This document shows positions 33,642 to 43,038 of a stretch of 64,000 bases of DNA, piece by piece. Origin of the DNA: Caulobacter hibisci (GTDB lineage: Bacteria; Pseudomonadota; Alphaproteobacteria; Caulobacterales; Caulobacteraceae); contig NZ_JADWOX010000013.1 of the NCBI RefSeq assembly GCF_016135805.1, positions 1 through 64,000 of the forward strand, read 5' to 3'. The position numbers and the translations under genes are program-made. The notes below the pieces were generated by a model. The model was not told where the DNA came from. It searched no databases and saw nothing but the letters and a program-made list of their open reading frames with translations. Every line of letters begins with the position of its first letter. The stretch's first letter is position 1.

Positions 33642-34520
33642 ATGACTGAAGCCGCCATCATCGACGGGAAGGCCTTCGCCGCCCGCCTGCGCCAGACCAT
33701 CGCCGCCGACGTCGCCGGCCTGAAGGCCGAGCACGGCCTGACGCCGGGCCTGGCCGTGGTGCTGGTCGGCGAAGATCCGGCCAGCCAGGTCTATGTGCGC
33801 AGCAAGGGCGAACAGACCCTGGAAGCGGGCATGCATTCGGAAACCCACCGCCTGCCGGCCGAGACCTCGCAGGCCGAGCTTTTGGCCCTGGTCGAGCGGC
33901 TGAACTCCGACCCGGCCGTGCACGGCGTGCTGGTGCAGTTTCCGGTGCCCGACCACATCAGCCAGGCCGCCGTGGTCGCCGCGATCTCGCCCGACAAGGA
34001 CGTCGACGGCCTGACCGTCGCCAACGCCGGGCGCCTGGCCAGCGGCCTGCCGGCCCTGACGCCCTGCACCCCGACCGGCTGCATGATGCTGCTGCGCGAC
34101 CAGCTGGGCACGCTGTCGGGCAAGCGCGCGGTGGTCATCGGCCGCTCGAACCTGATGGGCAAGCCGATGGCCCAACTGCTGCTGGCCGCCGACTGCACCG
34201 TCACCATCGCCCACTCCCGCACCCACGACCTGCCGGCCGTCGTCCGCGAAGCCGACATCGTCGTGGCGGCCGTCGGCCGTGCGCAGATGGTCAAGGCCGA
34301 CTGGGTCAAGCCCGGCGCGGTGGTCATCGACGTCGGCATCAACCGCATCCCCAAGGATGACGGCAAGACCCGCCTGGTCGGCGACGTGGCCTTCGACGAG
34401 GTCAAGGCCGTGGCTTCGGCCATCACCCCGGTGCCGGGCGGCGTGGGGCCGATGACCATCGCCTGCCTGCTGGCCAACACCGTGCTGGCCGCCAAGCGCC
34501 TGAACGGGATCGGGGAATAG
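33642..34520 (+). CDS. folD: Bifunctional methylene-THF dehydrogenase/cyclohydrolase
   Basis: A 292-residue FolD that interconverts 5,10-methylene- and 10-formyl-tetrahydrofolate. It has [14 protein letters not shown], the catalytic Lys in [32 protein letters not shown], the NAD(P) motif [17 protein letters not shown] and [23 protein letters not shown] lies ten bases before the ATG at 33642; earlier in-frame starts read through the 5' region of divergent crtY. Followed by intergenic repeats. Confidence 0.96.
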   Translation: MTEAAIIDGKAFAARLRQTIAADVAGLKAEHGLTPGLAVVLVGEDPASQVYVRSKGEQTLEAGMHSETHRLPAETSQAELLALVERLNSDPAVHGVLVQFPVPDHISQAAVVAAISPDKDVDGLTVANAGRLASGLPALTPCTPTGCMMLLRDQLGTLSGKRAVVIGRSNLMGKPMAQLLLAADCTVTIAHSRTHDLPAVVREADIVVAAVGRAQMVKADWVKPGAVVIDVGINRIPKDDGKTRLVGDVAFDEVKAVASAITPVPGGVGPMTIACLLANTVLAAKRLNGIGE

Positions 34521-34529
34521 TGCCCAAGA

Positions 34530-34757
34530 CCCTCTCCCTGTGGGAGAGGTGTCGGCGAAGCCGACGGAGAGGGGCGTGACTCACATTACAGAAGTCATCG
34601 CCCGCTTCATGCGGGCGACCCAAGCTGAATGAGCCGCATCCTGACACGCCGTTTGGGTCGCCCGGACAAGCCGGGCGATGACTTCATGTAAAGAGGGCGG
34701 AAGCTGAAAACGGCCCCCTCCGGCGCCTCGCGCCACCTCCCCCAGAGAGGGAGGATT
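34530..34757. repeat. Composite palindromic repeat region
   Basis: Small hairpins CTCTCCC-TGT-GGGAGAG (34532-34548) and GTCGGC-GAA-GCCGAC (34551-34565) are followed by a large inverted repeat. In this, TTACAGAAGTCATCGCCCG near 34586 matches CGGGCGATGACTTCATGTAA ending near 34692, with GCGGGCGACCCAAGC / TTGGGTCGCCCGG inside. A further GAGGCGCC-rich piece ends near 34757. No gene lies here; it separates folD from the convergent glycosyltransferase. Confidence 0.75.
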
Positions 34758-34761
34758 TCCC

Positions 34762-36237
34762 TCAATCGGCCCGCTGGTACACCACCAGCGACGACTTGCT
34801 GAGCTTCACGGTCTTCACTACGCGATAGTGAGCAGCCAGCTCCGCATCGATGATCCGCACCACGGCGAAGTTGAAGTCCCGGGCGCGCGGCGTGCGGTCG
34901 ACGATGACGCCGGGCTTCGTCGCCAGGATGCGCCGCACCTCGGTCTCCTGGTCGACGCCGATCGCGCCGTGTTCGCGCAGCAGGTTCAGGTGGCCGGCGA
35001 ACGGCCAGCGCGAAGGCATGGGCGCGCCGGTCAGGTGATAGAGGATGCTGTCGCCGTTCCAGACCCACAGGCCTTGCGACAGGCCCGGGCGGATGGCGGC
35101 CAGCAGCTCGCTCATCTGCGCCGCGCCGCCGCGCTTGGCCTGGCCGCGCACGTAGGCCACGCCATCGGCGATCCCCATCACGGCGATCAGGCCGGTAGCG
35201 AGAATGACACCCAGCCGACGCGGGCGGGCGGCGAACAGCGGGGCCATGGCCACCGCCAGCGGCGCCAGCAGCGGCAAGGCGTAGTGGTCGAAGAAGGTGC
35301 CGAACGCCAGGTAGCCGCCGATGGCCGCGGCCAGCCAGGCGACCGCGAAGCCGAAGGCGAGCTTGCCGCCGGGCCGGGCTCGCCAGCCGCCGATCCAGGC
35401 CGCCAGGCCGACGCCGATCAGGGGAGGGACCAGCAGACGGCAGGCCTTCAGCAGGCGCCAGGCGAGCTCGGCCTCGCTGGCGCCCGAGCGCGCGCCGATC
35501 GACAGGAAGTTGGCGTAGACGAAGGCCTCGGTCTCGCCACGCCAGGCGTAGAAGACCAGGGCCAGAACGGTCGGCATCAGGGCCATGCCGATCCAGAGGG
35601 CGGCGTCGAGCGCCAGCCGGGTCCACGACTTCGACACCCGCCAGGAGACGCCCAGCAGCAGCACGCCGAACGCGAAGCCCTCGAACACCACGGTGTACTT
35701 CAGCTGCAGGCCCAGGCCGACCAGCAGCATGGCCAGGCAGCCCAGTCGTCGCACCGAACGGGCGTCGTCGCTGCGCAGGGCCTTGAACGCCGCCAGGGCC
35801 GCGCCGACGAGCAGCAGGTTGTAGAACACCGGCGCCTGGCCGCCCCAGCCGCCGGCCAGGGGCAGGGCCAGCAGGTAGACGAGCCCGGCCGCGGTCGCCG
35901 CGACGATCCCGGCCGCCGGCGCCGCGAGCCGGGCGATCAGCAGGGCGGTTCCGGCCGCGAACAGCGTGGCGACCACCTGGTACTGAACGATCCCGTCGCC
36001 GCCGAGCAGGCGGATGGCGGCGTAGAGCACGAACAGCCCGACCGGCTTGCGGTCCCAGATGTCCACATAGGGCAGGGCCCCGTGCAGCATGCGGTCGCCG
36101 ACCAGCAGGTAGAAGTTCTCGTCGACATGGATCAGCGGATTACCGAACTGCCAGGCGCGGATCGCGAAGGCGGCGGCCAGCAGGAGGCCGCCGGCCAGGA
36201 TCCAGGCGCGGCGGTCGGGGGAGGGCGAAGACGTCAG
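34762..36237 (-). CDS. GT39-like membrane glycosyltransferase, probable CTG start
   Basis: A membrane glycosyltransferase of about 491 residues in the PMT/ArnT (GT39/GT-C) style. The first periplasmic loop carries the acidic signature PLIHVDENFYLLVGDRM, followed by GALPYVDIWDRKPVGLF, and some 10 hydrophobic segments. The C-terminal part is soluble and periplasmic. No ATG, GTG or TTG exists near the expected N-terminus. A CTG at 36237 overlaps the previous stop (CTGA) and has GGGGAG eight bases upstream, so it is the best start; a GTG at 36342 inside the previous gene is the alternative. Coupled to the GT2/GtrA gene, which may supply its lipid-linked sugar. Confidence 0.8.
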   Translation of the reverse strand: MTSSPSPDRRAWILAGGLLLAAAFAIRAWQFGNPLIHVDENFYLLVGDRMLHGALPYVDIWDRKPVGLFVLYAAIRLLGGDGIVQYQVVATLFAAGTALLIARLAAPAAGIVAATAAGLVYLLALPLAGGWGGQAPVFYNLLLVGAALAAFKALRSDDARSVRRLGCLAMLLVGLGLQLKYTVVFEGFAFGVLLLGVSWRVSKSWTRLALDAALWIGMALMPTVLALVFYAWRGETEAFVYANFLSIGARSGASEAELAWRLLKACRLLVPPLIGVGLAAWIGGWRARPGGKLAFGFAVAWLAAAIGGYLAFGTFFDHYALPLLAPLAVAMAPLFAARPRRLGVILATGLIAVMGIADGVAYVRGQAKRGGAAQMSELLAAIRPGLSQGLWVWNGDSILYHLTGAPMPSRWPFAGHLNLLREHGAIGVDQETEVRRILATKPGVIVDRTPRARDFNFAVVRIIDAELAAHYRVVKTVKLSKSSLVVYQRAD

Positions 36238-37442
36238 GCGCGGCTCTCCCCGGCCAGCGGCGCGGCGGCTTCGGCCGCATCGTTCTCGGCATGGTCGGCC
36301 TCGTCGCGCCAGGTGACCCGGCGCGAGGCGTGGTAGTTCCACAGCGCGCCCAGCACCGCCCCGCCGGCCCCGGCCAGGGCCCAGGACGCGCCGATGGCGT
36401 TGAGGCCCGCGCCGGCCAGGTCGTTGATCAGGGCCCCGCCCAGGCAGGCGGCGTAGAAGCTGAGCAGGCCGCGCCACAGGGCCGCGCCGCGCAGGCGCTT
36501 GTCGCGGAAGGTCAGGACGTTGTTGAGCGCGAAGTTCCAGCTCATGGCGATCAGTATGGCGATGGTCTGGCCCGACCAGAAGGCCATGTCGGCGGCCTGG
36601 GTCGCGCCCAGCACGCCCAGGTGTACGACGAGGCCGCTGACTCCGACCGCCAGGAACTGGAACAGCCGCGCCGACAGCACGCCGTTGGTGCGCTTCTCGG
36701 CCAGCAGGCCGATCAGGTCGAAGGCCACCCGCAGGTCGAGCTTGGACTCGCCGCCGGCCCTCGGCAGCAGGGCGGTGGGGATCTGGACGGCGGCGGGCCG
36801 GCGCTGGCCCGAGGCGACGACGTCGACCAGGATCTTGAAGCCGACGCCCGACAGGCGGGGGCGCACGGCCTGGTACCAGTCTCGGGTCATCAGAAAGCAG
36901 CCGCTCATCGGGTCGGCCAGGCGCAGGCCCAGCAGCGCGCCCGCCAGGTTGACGCCGCCGCGGCTGATGGCGTGGCGGACGCCGGACAGGCCCGAGCCCG
37001 CGCCGTCGAGATAGCGGCTGGCGACCACCAGGTCGGGCTCGCCCTTGGCCATCTTGCGCAGCATGGCGCCGATAAGGCGCGGATCGTGCTGGCCGTCGCC
37101 GTCCATGACCGCCAGGGTCGCGCCTCGGGCGCTGTCCCAGCCGGCGATCGCGGCCGAGGCCAGGCCGCCGACCCCGTCGCGTTTGAGCAGGCGGATGGCG
37201 GGACGGCGCATGGCGACGTCGAGCACCGCCCGGGCCGTGCGGTCGTCGGCCGAGTCATCGACGACGATGATTTCATGGAAGACGTCGGCGAGGTCGGCGC
37301 TGAGGGCTTCCAGCACGCCGCCGATGGCCTCGTGTTCGTCGAGGGTGCAGATGACCACCGAGACCTGGGGCAGGTTCCAGTCGGCGGCGGCGGGCGAGGG
37401 GGCCCGGCGCGCGGGACGGATGGTGGTGGTGTGCGGACCCAT
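36234..37442 (-). CDS. GT2 glycosyltransferase with GtrA domain (DPM1-like)
   Basis: A 402-residue two-domain protein. Residues about 25-250 form a GT2 dolichol-phosphate-mannose-synthase-like transferase with VSVVICTLDEHEAIGG, VVDDSADDRT, the metal motif VMDGDGQHDP and DPMSGCFLMTRDWY. Residues about 270-390 are a GtrA-type membrane domain with four segments (FLAVGVSGLVVHLGVLG ... LWNYHASRRVTW). It should make a polyprenyl-phosphate sugar at the inner membrane for the coupled GT39-like transferase, together modifying a polysaccharide, lipid or protein. Confidence 0.9.
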   Translation of the reverse strand: MGPHTTTIRPARRAPSPAAADWNLPQVSVVICTLDEHEAIGGVLEALSADLADVFHEIIVVDDSADDRTARAVLDVAMRRPAIRLLKRDGVGGLASAAIAGWDSARGATLAVMDGDGQHDPRLIGAMLRKMAKGEPDLVVASRYLDGAGSGLSGVRHAISRGGVNLAGALLGLRLADPMSGCFLMTRDWYQAVRPRLSGVGFKILVDVVASGQRRPAAVQIPTALLPRAGGESKLDLRVAFDLIGLLAEKRTNGVLSARLFQFLAVGVSGLVVHLGVLGATQAADMAFWSGQTIAILIAMSWNFALNNVLTFRDKRLRGAALWRGLLSFYAACLGGALINDLAGAGLNAIGASWALAGAGGAVLGALWNYHASRRVTWRDEADHAENDAAEAAAPLAGESRA

Positions 37443-37567
37443 GGGAACGGCGCTCCGTGATCGGGAGCGACAGGTTCCGGGATAACTCCGCCGGCAGTTT
37501 GTTGGCTTGGTATCGGGCGTTCGTCGAACGTGTTACCGCTCTGACGCAAAGGGCATTCTGGCAGGGA

Positions 37568-38047
37568 TCAGCCGGCCAGATATTCCGCCACGCGGCCTTC
37601 CAGCTCGTGGGACAGGGCCCGTCCGACGGGATGTTCGTCGGTCTTGATGCTGTCGCGCACGCAGGCCTTGATCGCGTCGATATGGGCGTCGACGAGGAAC
37701 ATCGGCGCCGACAGGCGGGTAGCCGGATCGTCGATCAGCTTGCACAGAGAAGCGGCCAGGCGGGTGATCAGCGGAAATTCGTAGGTGGCCCCCAGGCCCT
37801 TAAGGTCGTGGGCGCGCAGATAGAGGGTCTCGACCGTCACGGCGGTCAGGCCGTCAGCCCGCACGCCCTGGCGCGCGGCTTCCAGCTTGGTGATCTCGTC
37901 GTCGAGCCATTGGGCGAAGTTGCCCGACAGGCTCTTCAAGGCCGCCTCGGCCTTGGCGATCGCGGCCATGTCGATGCCGCCGCGTCCGCCCACCTTGAGC
38001 TTCAGCATGTTCGGAACCTGGATTACTTCAGCGGTGGGCTTGTTCAT
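37568..38047 (-). CDS. Orphan Hpt-domain phosphotransfer protein
   Basis: A 159-residue cytoplasmic protein with a histidine-phosphotransfer four-helix domain. The phospho-accepting motif is LRAHDLKGLGATYEF (His in HDLKG), followed by a helix with RLAASLCKLID. It lacks kinase and receiver domains, so it would pass phosphate within a multistep relay. No kinase or regulator lies next to it, so its partners are unknown. The first 25 residues (Lys-rich) lie outside the domain. Confidence 0.85.
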   Translation of the reverse strand: MNKPTAEVIQVPNMLKLKVGGRGGIDMAAIAKAEAALKSLSGNFAQWLDDEITKLEAARQGVRADGLTAVTVETLYLRAHDLKGLGATYEFPLITRLAASLCKLIDDPATRLSAPMFLVDAHIDAIKACVRDSIKTDEHPVGRALSHELEGRVAEYLAG

Positions 38048-38157
38048 CAGGGTCGCCTCCCCGTCGGCGTTACTTAGGGAACGGTCACATGCCAGGCGTT
38101 AAGAATGAGTGAGACGACCGTCTCGCTTCACGCCCATTATTACATTTCCGACTGTAT

Positions 38158-38937
38158 CTAAGCCGAAAACTGTTCGGTCAGTACGCGCTCCTCCAGACTG
38201 CGGCCCGCGTCGAACAGCATCGACAGGGTCAAGCCTCGGTCCTCGGAGATGTGCACCTCGACGACGTCGCGGACTTCGTAATTGTCGGCCACGGCGCTGA
38301 CGGGCCTCTTATCGCATTCCAGGACCTCGAACGTCACCCTCGCGTTCTGCGGCAAAAGCGCGCCCCGCCACCGCCTGGGTCGAAACGCGCTGATCGGGGT
38401 CAGGGCCAGCACCTGGGCGCCGATCGGGATGATCGGCCCGTGGGCCGACAGATTGTAGGCCGTGGAGCCGGCCGGCGTGGCCACCAGGGCGCCGTCGCAG
38501 ACCAGCTCGCCCATCCGCACCTTGCCGTCGATCGAGATCCGCAGCTTGGCGGTCTGGCGGGTCTGGCGCAGCAGCGAGACCTCGTTGATCGCCAGGGCCC
38601 GGTGCTGCCGGCGGCGGGAATCGATGGCGACCATGGCCAGGGGGTGGATGACGGCGCGCTCGGCGGCGTTGATCCGGCCCAGAAGGTCGTCCTCGCTGTA
38701 CTCGTTCATCAGGAAGCCGACCGAGCCGCGGTTCATGCCGTAGATCGGCCGCTGGCTGCGGATGGTCTCGTGCAGCATCTCCAGCATGAAGCCGTCGCCG
38801 CCCAGGGCCACCACGATCTGGGCGTCGTCGCCGGCGTCGCCATAGCGGGCGGTCAGGCGCTCGCGAGCCTCCTGGGCCTCGGGGCGGTCGCTGGCCTGGA
38901 AGGTCAGGCGAGTCGAATAAGGCTGGGCTTGGAACAT
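38158..38937 (-). CDS. nadK: NAD kinase
   Basis: A 259-residue ATP/NAD kinase that makes NADP+. The family motifs are [15 protein letters not shown] (GGDG), [27 protein letters not shown] and [20 protein letters not shown]. It is slightly shorter than E. coli NadK, as is normal in alphaproteobacteria. The start lies at 38937, with a DUF2336 gene upstream on the same strand (59 bases). Confidence 0.95.
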   Translation of the reverse strand: MFQAQPYSTRLTFQASDRPEAQEARERLTARYGDAGDDAQIVVALGGDGFMLEMLHETIRSQRPIYGMNRGSVGFLMNEYSEDDLLGRINAAERAVIHPLAMVAIDSRRRQHRALAINEVSLLRQTRQTAKLRISIDGKVRMGELVCDGALVATPAGSTAYNLSAHGPIIPIGAQVLALTPISAFRPRRWRGALLPQNARVTFEVLECDKRPVSAVADNYEVRDVVEVHISEDRGLTLSMLFDAGRSLEERVLTEQFSA

Positions 38938-38996
38938 GCCGCCCCAAGTGGCGGGATCGCCCCGGTGTTGTCAAACGACGGCGGTCAAAGCCTCCG

Positions 38997-40118
38997 TCAG
39001 GCGGCGCTGACGGCTTGGCGGAAGGCCATGGCGGCGATGTCGGGGCGGAACGGGCCAAAGGCGCCGCTGGCCTTGCGGGCGGCTTCCGCGCCGCCGCCGG
39101 GACGGCCGCCGTTCAGCTGCCGCACGAGCTCGAGGATGGTCGGGAAGACGCTGCGGTCGATGCCGACCGCCGAGCAGGCCAGGGCCAGCAGTTCGGGGCG
39201 GTTGCTGTCGATGGCGCGGCGCACCTGGCGCACGTCGAAACGCCCCAGCCGCGCCATGGCGAAGACGAACAGCGGCAGGCGGCCTTCGCGCAGCACGCGC
39301 AGCAAATAGCCGGGACGCAGTTGGCCGGCGGAGTCGAGCTTCTCGACCAGGGCCGCCTCCATCTCCTCGCGGTCGGCCTCGTCCTCGATGGTCACGGCGC
39401 CGGCCGCGGTGGGTTGCAGGCCGAGGTGGGCGCCATGGGTGGCCTCGTCGACGGCGGCGCGCAGCTTGGCCGGGTCGAGCTCGAAGCGGTCGGCCAGGGC
39501 GTCGCGCAGGGCGCGGCCGACCCACAGATAGAGCTGCTCGGCCAGCAGGGGCGACAGGCCCGGATGGCGGGCCAGGGGCGAGCGCAGGGCGACCACGTCC
39601 TTGGCCTCGGCCACCAGCCGGCCCATGGCGTCGGCGCTGATCTGGGCGGTGGTGTTGCCGGCCAGGGCGGTCAGCACGGCCGGCTCGCCCTGGGTGAGGA
39701 TGGCCTCGACGACCGGCGAGTGCAGGTTGGGACGGCGGGCGACCTCGATCTGGTGTTCCAGCGTGGCCTGGACCAGCAGGCGGATCAGGTCGTGGTCCTG
39801 CAGCACCGGGCTGCGGGCGATGATCGGGCGGGCGATCTCGATCTCGTCGAGGGCCAGGATGTTGACCAGGGTCGAGGGCGCCCAGGCCGCGTCGGCCAGG
39901 CGTTCGGCCAGGCGCTGGCGGATGTCGCGCTCGGCCTCGACCACCAGGCTCATGAAGATCGAATCGAGCAGGATCTGGATTTCGGGCGCGGCCGGCTGAC
40001 CCTGGGCCTCGCCGGTTTCGCAAAGGTCGATGATGCCGGAAAGCAGGCGCTCGCGATCTTCCGGCTCGCGGCTGCGGGCCAGGGATAGAAGCGCGGCGGT
40101 CTGTGCGGCCTGGCTCAC
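38997..40118 (-). CDS. DUF2336 protein
   Basis: A 373-residue, almost entirely helical soluble protein of the DUF2336 family, which is largely confined to alphaproteobacteria. It is built of HEAT-like helical pairs (RQRLAERLADAAWAP, ILALDEIEIARPIIARS, LTALAGNTTAQISADAM), suggesting a scaffold. The C-terminal part has MARLGRFDVRQVRRAID. No enzymatic motif is visible, and its function is not established. It precedes nadK on the same strand. Confidence 0.85.
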   Translation of the reverse strand: MSQAAQTAALLSLARSREPEDRERLLSGIIDLCETGEAQGQPAAPEIQILLDSIFMSLVVEAERDIRQRLAERLADAAWAPSTLVNILALDEIEIARPIIARSPVLQDHDLIRLLVQATLEHQIEVARRPNLHSPVVEAILTQGEPAVLTALAGNTTAQISADAMGRLVAEAKDVVALRSPLARHPGLSPLLAEQLYLWVGRALRDALADRFELDPAKLRAAVDEATHGAHLGLQPTAAGAVTIEDEADREEMEAALVEKLDSAGQLRPGYLLRVLREGRLPLFVFAMARLGRFDVRQVRRAIDSNRPELLALACSAVGIDRSVFPTILELVRQLNGGRPGGGAEAARKASGAFGPFRPDIAAMAFRQAVSAA

Positions 40119-40276
40119 GACCCTCCTCGAACGCCAAACTTGGGGGCGCCAAACGAGACTTTGGCCACCTTGGTGTTTCCTGATGAAAACATGTTTAAAC
40201 AGGTCAAGCCATTGAACCTGGAGAATAGCGGCGCTCTGTCGCAGATGAATCCCAGGTCGCGATAGAGGAAACGCCT

Positions 40277-41770
40277 ATGGGGCGAGCACTGATCCTGGCT
40301 CTGGACCAGGGCACCACGAGCACGCGGGCGATCCTGTTCGACAGCGAGGGTGCGGCCCTGGCCGAGGCCGGCCGGCCTCTGCGCCAGAGCTATCCGCACG
40401 ACGGCTGGGTCGAGCACGACGCCGACGAGATCGCCGCCGCCTGTGTGGGGGTGATCCGCGAGGCGGTCGAAAAGTCGGGCGCGGACCTCGACGAGGTCGT
40501 CGCCCTGGGAATCACCAACCAGCGCGAGACGTTGGTGGTCTGGGACAAGGCCACGGGCCGCCCGATCCATCCGGCCATCGTCTGGCAGGACCGCCGCACG
40601 GCCGAGGCCTGTGAGGCGCTGCGAAAGGACGGCAAGGAAGCCGAGGTCACGGCCGCCACCGGCCTGCTGCTCGACCCCTATTTCTCGGCCACCAAGATCG
40701 CCTGGCTGCTCGACAACGTGCGCGGCGCGCGGGCCAGGGCCGAGGCGGGCGAACTGCTGGCCGGCACCATGGACAGCTGGGTGATCTGGAAGCTGACGGG
40801 CGGGGCGCGCCACGTCACCGACGCCACCAACGCCTCGCGCACCCTGCTGTTCGACATCCAGACCCAGGACTGGTCGCAACCGATGCTCGACCTGTTCGGC
40901 GTGCCGCGTTCGCTGCTGCCGCAGGTGCTCGACTGCGCGGCCGACTTCGGCGAGGTCGGGGCCCAGGTGCTGGGGCGGCCGCTGCCGATCCGCGGCGTGG
41001 CCGGCGACCAGCAGGCGGCGCTGATGGGGCAGGGCTGCATCCGCCCCGGCGAGATGAAGGCCACCTACGGCACAGGCTGCTTCATGCTGATCAACACCGG
41101 GACGACCCGGCCGGTCTCGGCCTCGCGGCTGCTGACGACGGTGGCGGCGCGGGTGAACGGCCAGACGACCTATGCCCTCGAAGGCTCGATCTTCGTGGCC
41201 GGGGCGGCGATCCAGTGGCTGGGCGAGGGCCTGGGGATCACCGGCGGTCCGCGCTCGGCCGAGGCCCTGGCCCGCTCGGCCAAGGCCGACCACGGCGTGG
41301 TCGTGGTGCCGGCCTTCACGGGTCTCGGCGCGCCCTGGTGGGACGCCAAGGCGCGCGGCGCGATCTTCGGCCTGACGCGCGACGCGGGCCTGCCCGAGAT
41401 CGCCGCGGCCACCTACGACGCCTGCGCCTTGCAGAGCCGCGACCTGATCGAGGCCATGCGCGCCGACGCGCCCGACGCCTTCCTCGGCGAGGCCCAACTG
41501 CGCATCGACGGCGGCATGTCCAAGAGCGCCTGGTTCAGCCAGCGCCTGGCCGACCTGACCGGCCTGCCGGTGGCGCGGGCCAGCTACCAGGAGACCACGG
41601 CCCTGGGCGCGGCCCTGTTCGCGGGGCTGGGGGCGGGGGTCTACGACTCGCTGGAGGCGGCCGCCAAGGCCCGCCCCGCGGCCGAGGACCTGAAGCCGGC
41701 CATGGCCGTCCACGTTCGCGAGGCGGCCTATGCCCGCTGGCTGGACTGCGTGCCGCGCGTGCGTTCTTAA
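40277..41770 (+). CDS. glpK: Glycerol kinase
   Basis: A 497-residue FGGY-family kinase converting glycerol to glycerol-3-phosphate. N-terminal ALDQGTTSTRAILFD, substrate-site ITNQRETLVVWD and HPAIVWQDRRT, and the later GVAGDQQAALMGQG and LRIDGGMSKSAWF match glycerol kinase specifically. AGAGGAAA precedes the ATG. No glpF or glpD is adjacent. The 158-base upstream region holds a perfect TGTTTAAACA palindrome (40192-40201) that could be an operator, though it is short. Confidence 0.95.
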   Translation: MGRALILALDQGTTSTRAILFDSEGAALAEAGRPLRQSYPHDGWVEHDADEIAAACVGVIREAVEKSGADLDEVVALGITNQRETLVVWDKATGRPIHPAIVWQDRRTAEACEALRKDGKEAEVTAATGLLLDPYFSATKIAWLLDNVRGARARAEAGELLAGTMDSWVIWKLTGGARHVTDATNASRTLLFDIQTQDWSQPMLDLFGVPRSLLPQVLDCAADFGEVGAQVLGRPLPIRGVAGDQQAALMGQGCIRPGEMKATYGTGCFMLINTGTTRPVSASRLLTTVAARVNGQTTYALEGSIFVAGAAIQWLGEGLGITGGPRSAEALARSAKADHGVVVVPAFTGLGAPWWDAKARGAIFGLTRDAGLPEIAAATYDACALQSRDLIEAMRADAPDAFLGEAQLRIDGGMSKSAWFSQRLADLTGLPVARASYQETTALGAALFAGLGAGVYDSLEAAAKARPAAEDLKPAMAVHVREAAYARWLDCVPRVRS

Positions 41771-41833
41771 AGGAGCGCCGCAAATCTCAGGACGTGTCGA
41801 CAAGCGTCTCGCTAACCTGGGCGGGCATTGCTA

Positions 41834-41847
41834 TGACATCGCTGTCA
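41834..41847. promoter_or_regulatory. Palindromic operator TGACA-TCGC-TGTCA
   Basis: A short inverted repeat with 5-bp arms lies 33 bases upstream of the SMP-30 gene. Its form is like operators of LacI/GntR-family sugar regulators in alphaproteobacteria. It could control the gene set at 41880-44984. No regulator gene is adjacent. Confidence 0.5.
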
Positions 41848-41879
41848 AAAGCAATAACCGCACAAGGGAGGCCTCACGC

Positions 41880-42914
41880 ATGACCGCGACGCGCCGCACT
41901 GTCACGCTGGCTCTTGGAGCCGGCGCCGCACTCGCCGCCGGAGGCCTTTCGATGTCCGCCCAAGCCGCCGCCCCAACCCTGGGCTCGATCCGCCGCCTGT
42001 CGCCCGCGCTCGACGCCGTGATCGCGCCGGACGCCAAGATCGAAAAACTGGCCGACGGCTTCGTCTGGTCGGAAGGGCCGGTCTGGGTGAAGGACGGCCA
42101 GTATCTCGTCTTCTCCGACGTGCCGGCCAACATCATGTACCGCTGGAGCCGGACGGACGGCAAAAGCGTCTTCCTGCAGCCTTCCGGCTATGACGGCCCG
42201 CCGACCAAGATCTTCCGCGAGCCGGGTTCGAACGGCATGGCGCTGGACGCTAGGGGCGACCTGCTGGTCTGCAATCACGGCTACCGGGCGATCACCAAAC
42301 TGGACCTGAAGACCAAGGCCAAGTCGGTCGTCGTCGACCGCTACGAGGGCAAGCGCTTCAACAGCCCCAACGACCTGGCCGTGGCCAAGTCGGGCGCGAT
42401 CTACTTCACCGATCCGCCCTACGGCCTGGAAGGGCTGAACGCCTCGCCGGCCAAGGAGCTGAGCTTCAACGGCGTCTATTTGCGCCGCGCCGACGGCTCG
42501 CTGGCGGTGGTCGACGACAAGCTGACCTTCCCCAACGGCGTGGCCCTGAGCCCCGACGAGAAGGTTCTGTACGTCGCCGTCTCCGATCCGGAAGGGCCGG
42601 TGATCATGGCCTACGACCTGGGCGCCGACGGCCTGCCGACCTCGCGCAAGGTGTTCTTCGACGCCGGGGCCCTGCACAAGGCCGGCGGGCCGGGCCTGCC
42701 GGACGGCATGTGCCTGGACACCGAGGGGCGGCTCTACGCCACGGGGCCGGGCGGGGTGCTGGTGATCACCCCGGCGGGCGAGCTGATCGGCGTCATCGAG
42801 ACCGGCGGTCCGATCGCCAACTGCGCCTTCGGCGAGGACGGCAAGACCCTGTTCCTGACCGCCGACAAGACCCTGGCGCGGGTGCGGCTGAAGACGACCG
42901 GACTGGTCTTCTGA
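41880..42914 (+). CDS. SMP-30/gluconolactonase-family exported protein
   Basis: A 344-residue exported six-bladed beta-propeller of the SMP-30/gluconolactonase family, likely a sugar lactone hydrolase in the periplasm. The N-terminus TRRTVTLALGAGAALAAGG looks like a Tat signal. Propeller text includes DGFVWSEGPVWVKDG, NDLAVAKSGAIYFTDPPYG and KLTFPNGVALSPDEKVLYV. AAGGGAGG lies upstream of the ATG at 41880. Together with the next two exported proteins it suggests extracytoplasmic sugar processing. Confidence 0.88.
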   Translation: MTATRRTVTLALGAGAALAAGGLSMSAQAAAPTLGSIRRLSPALDAVIAPDAKIEKLADGFVWSEGPVWVKDGQYLVFSDVPANIMYRWSRTDGKSVFLQPSGYDGPPTKIFREPGSNGMALDARGDLLVCNHGYRAITKLDLKTKAKSVVVDRYEGKRFNSPNDLAVAKSGAIYFTDPPYGLEGLNASPAKELSFNGVYLRRADGSLAVVDDKLTFPNGVALSPDEKVLYVAVSDPEGPVIMAYDLGADGLPTSRKVFFDAGALHKAGGPGLPDGMCLDTEGRLYATGPGGVLVITPAGELIGVIETGGPIANCAFGEDGKTLFLTADKTLARVRLKTTGLVF

Positions 42915-42917
42915 GCG

Positions 42918-43014
42918 TGAATTCCTCGCCCTTCGACGGGCTCAGGGTGAGGAATTCATAGCGGACGCCGAGCCAGCATTAGCCCTCATCCTGAGCTTGT
43001 CGAAGGACGAGGGC
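42918..43014. repeat. Palindromic intergenic repeat, CTTCGACGGGCTCAGG family
   Basis: First hairpin: TGAATTCCTC (42918-42927) pairs with GAGGAATTCA (42949-42958) around GCCCTTCGACGGGCTCAGGGT. Second: GCCCTC (42982-42987) pairs with GAGGGC (43009-43014) around ATCCTGAGCTTGTCGAAGGAC. The two loops are inverted copies of each other, as in the related region at 51440-51532. Confidence 0.8.
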
Positions 43015-43038
43015 GGTTCAAGACGGAGATGTTTCGTA

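Noticed and set aside
40192-40201. TGTTTAAACA palindrome before glpK as a regulator site
   Set aside because: Only 10 bases, a composition common by chance in an AT-rich pocket; noted with glpK but not called separately.
42997-43038. Earlier start for the Gfo/Idh/MocA gene
   Set aside because: The extra 14 residues come from the palindromic repeat and would destroy the export signal; the ATG at 43039 has a good ribosome site.
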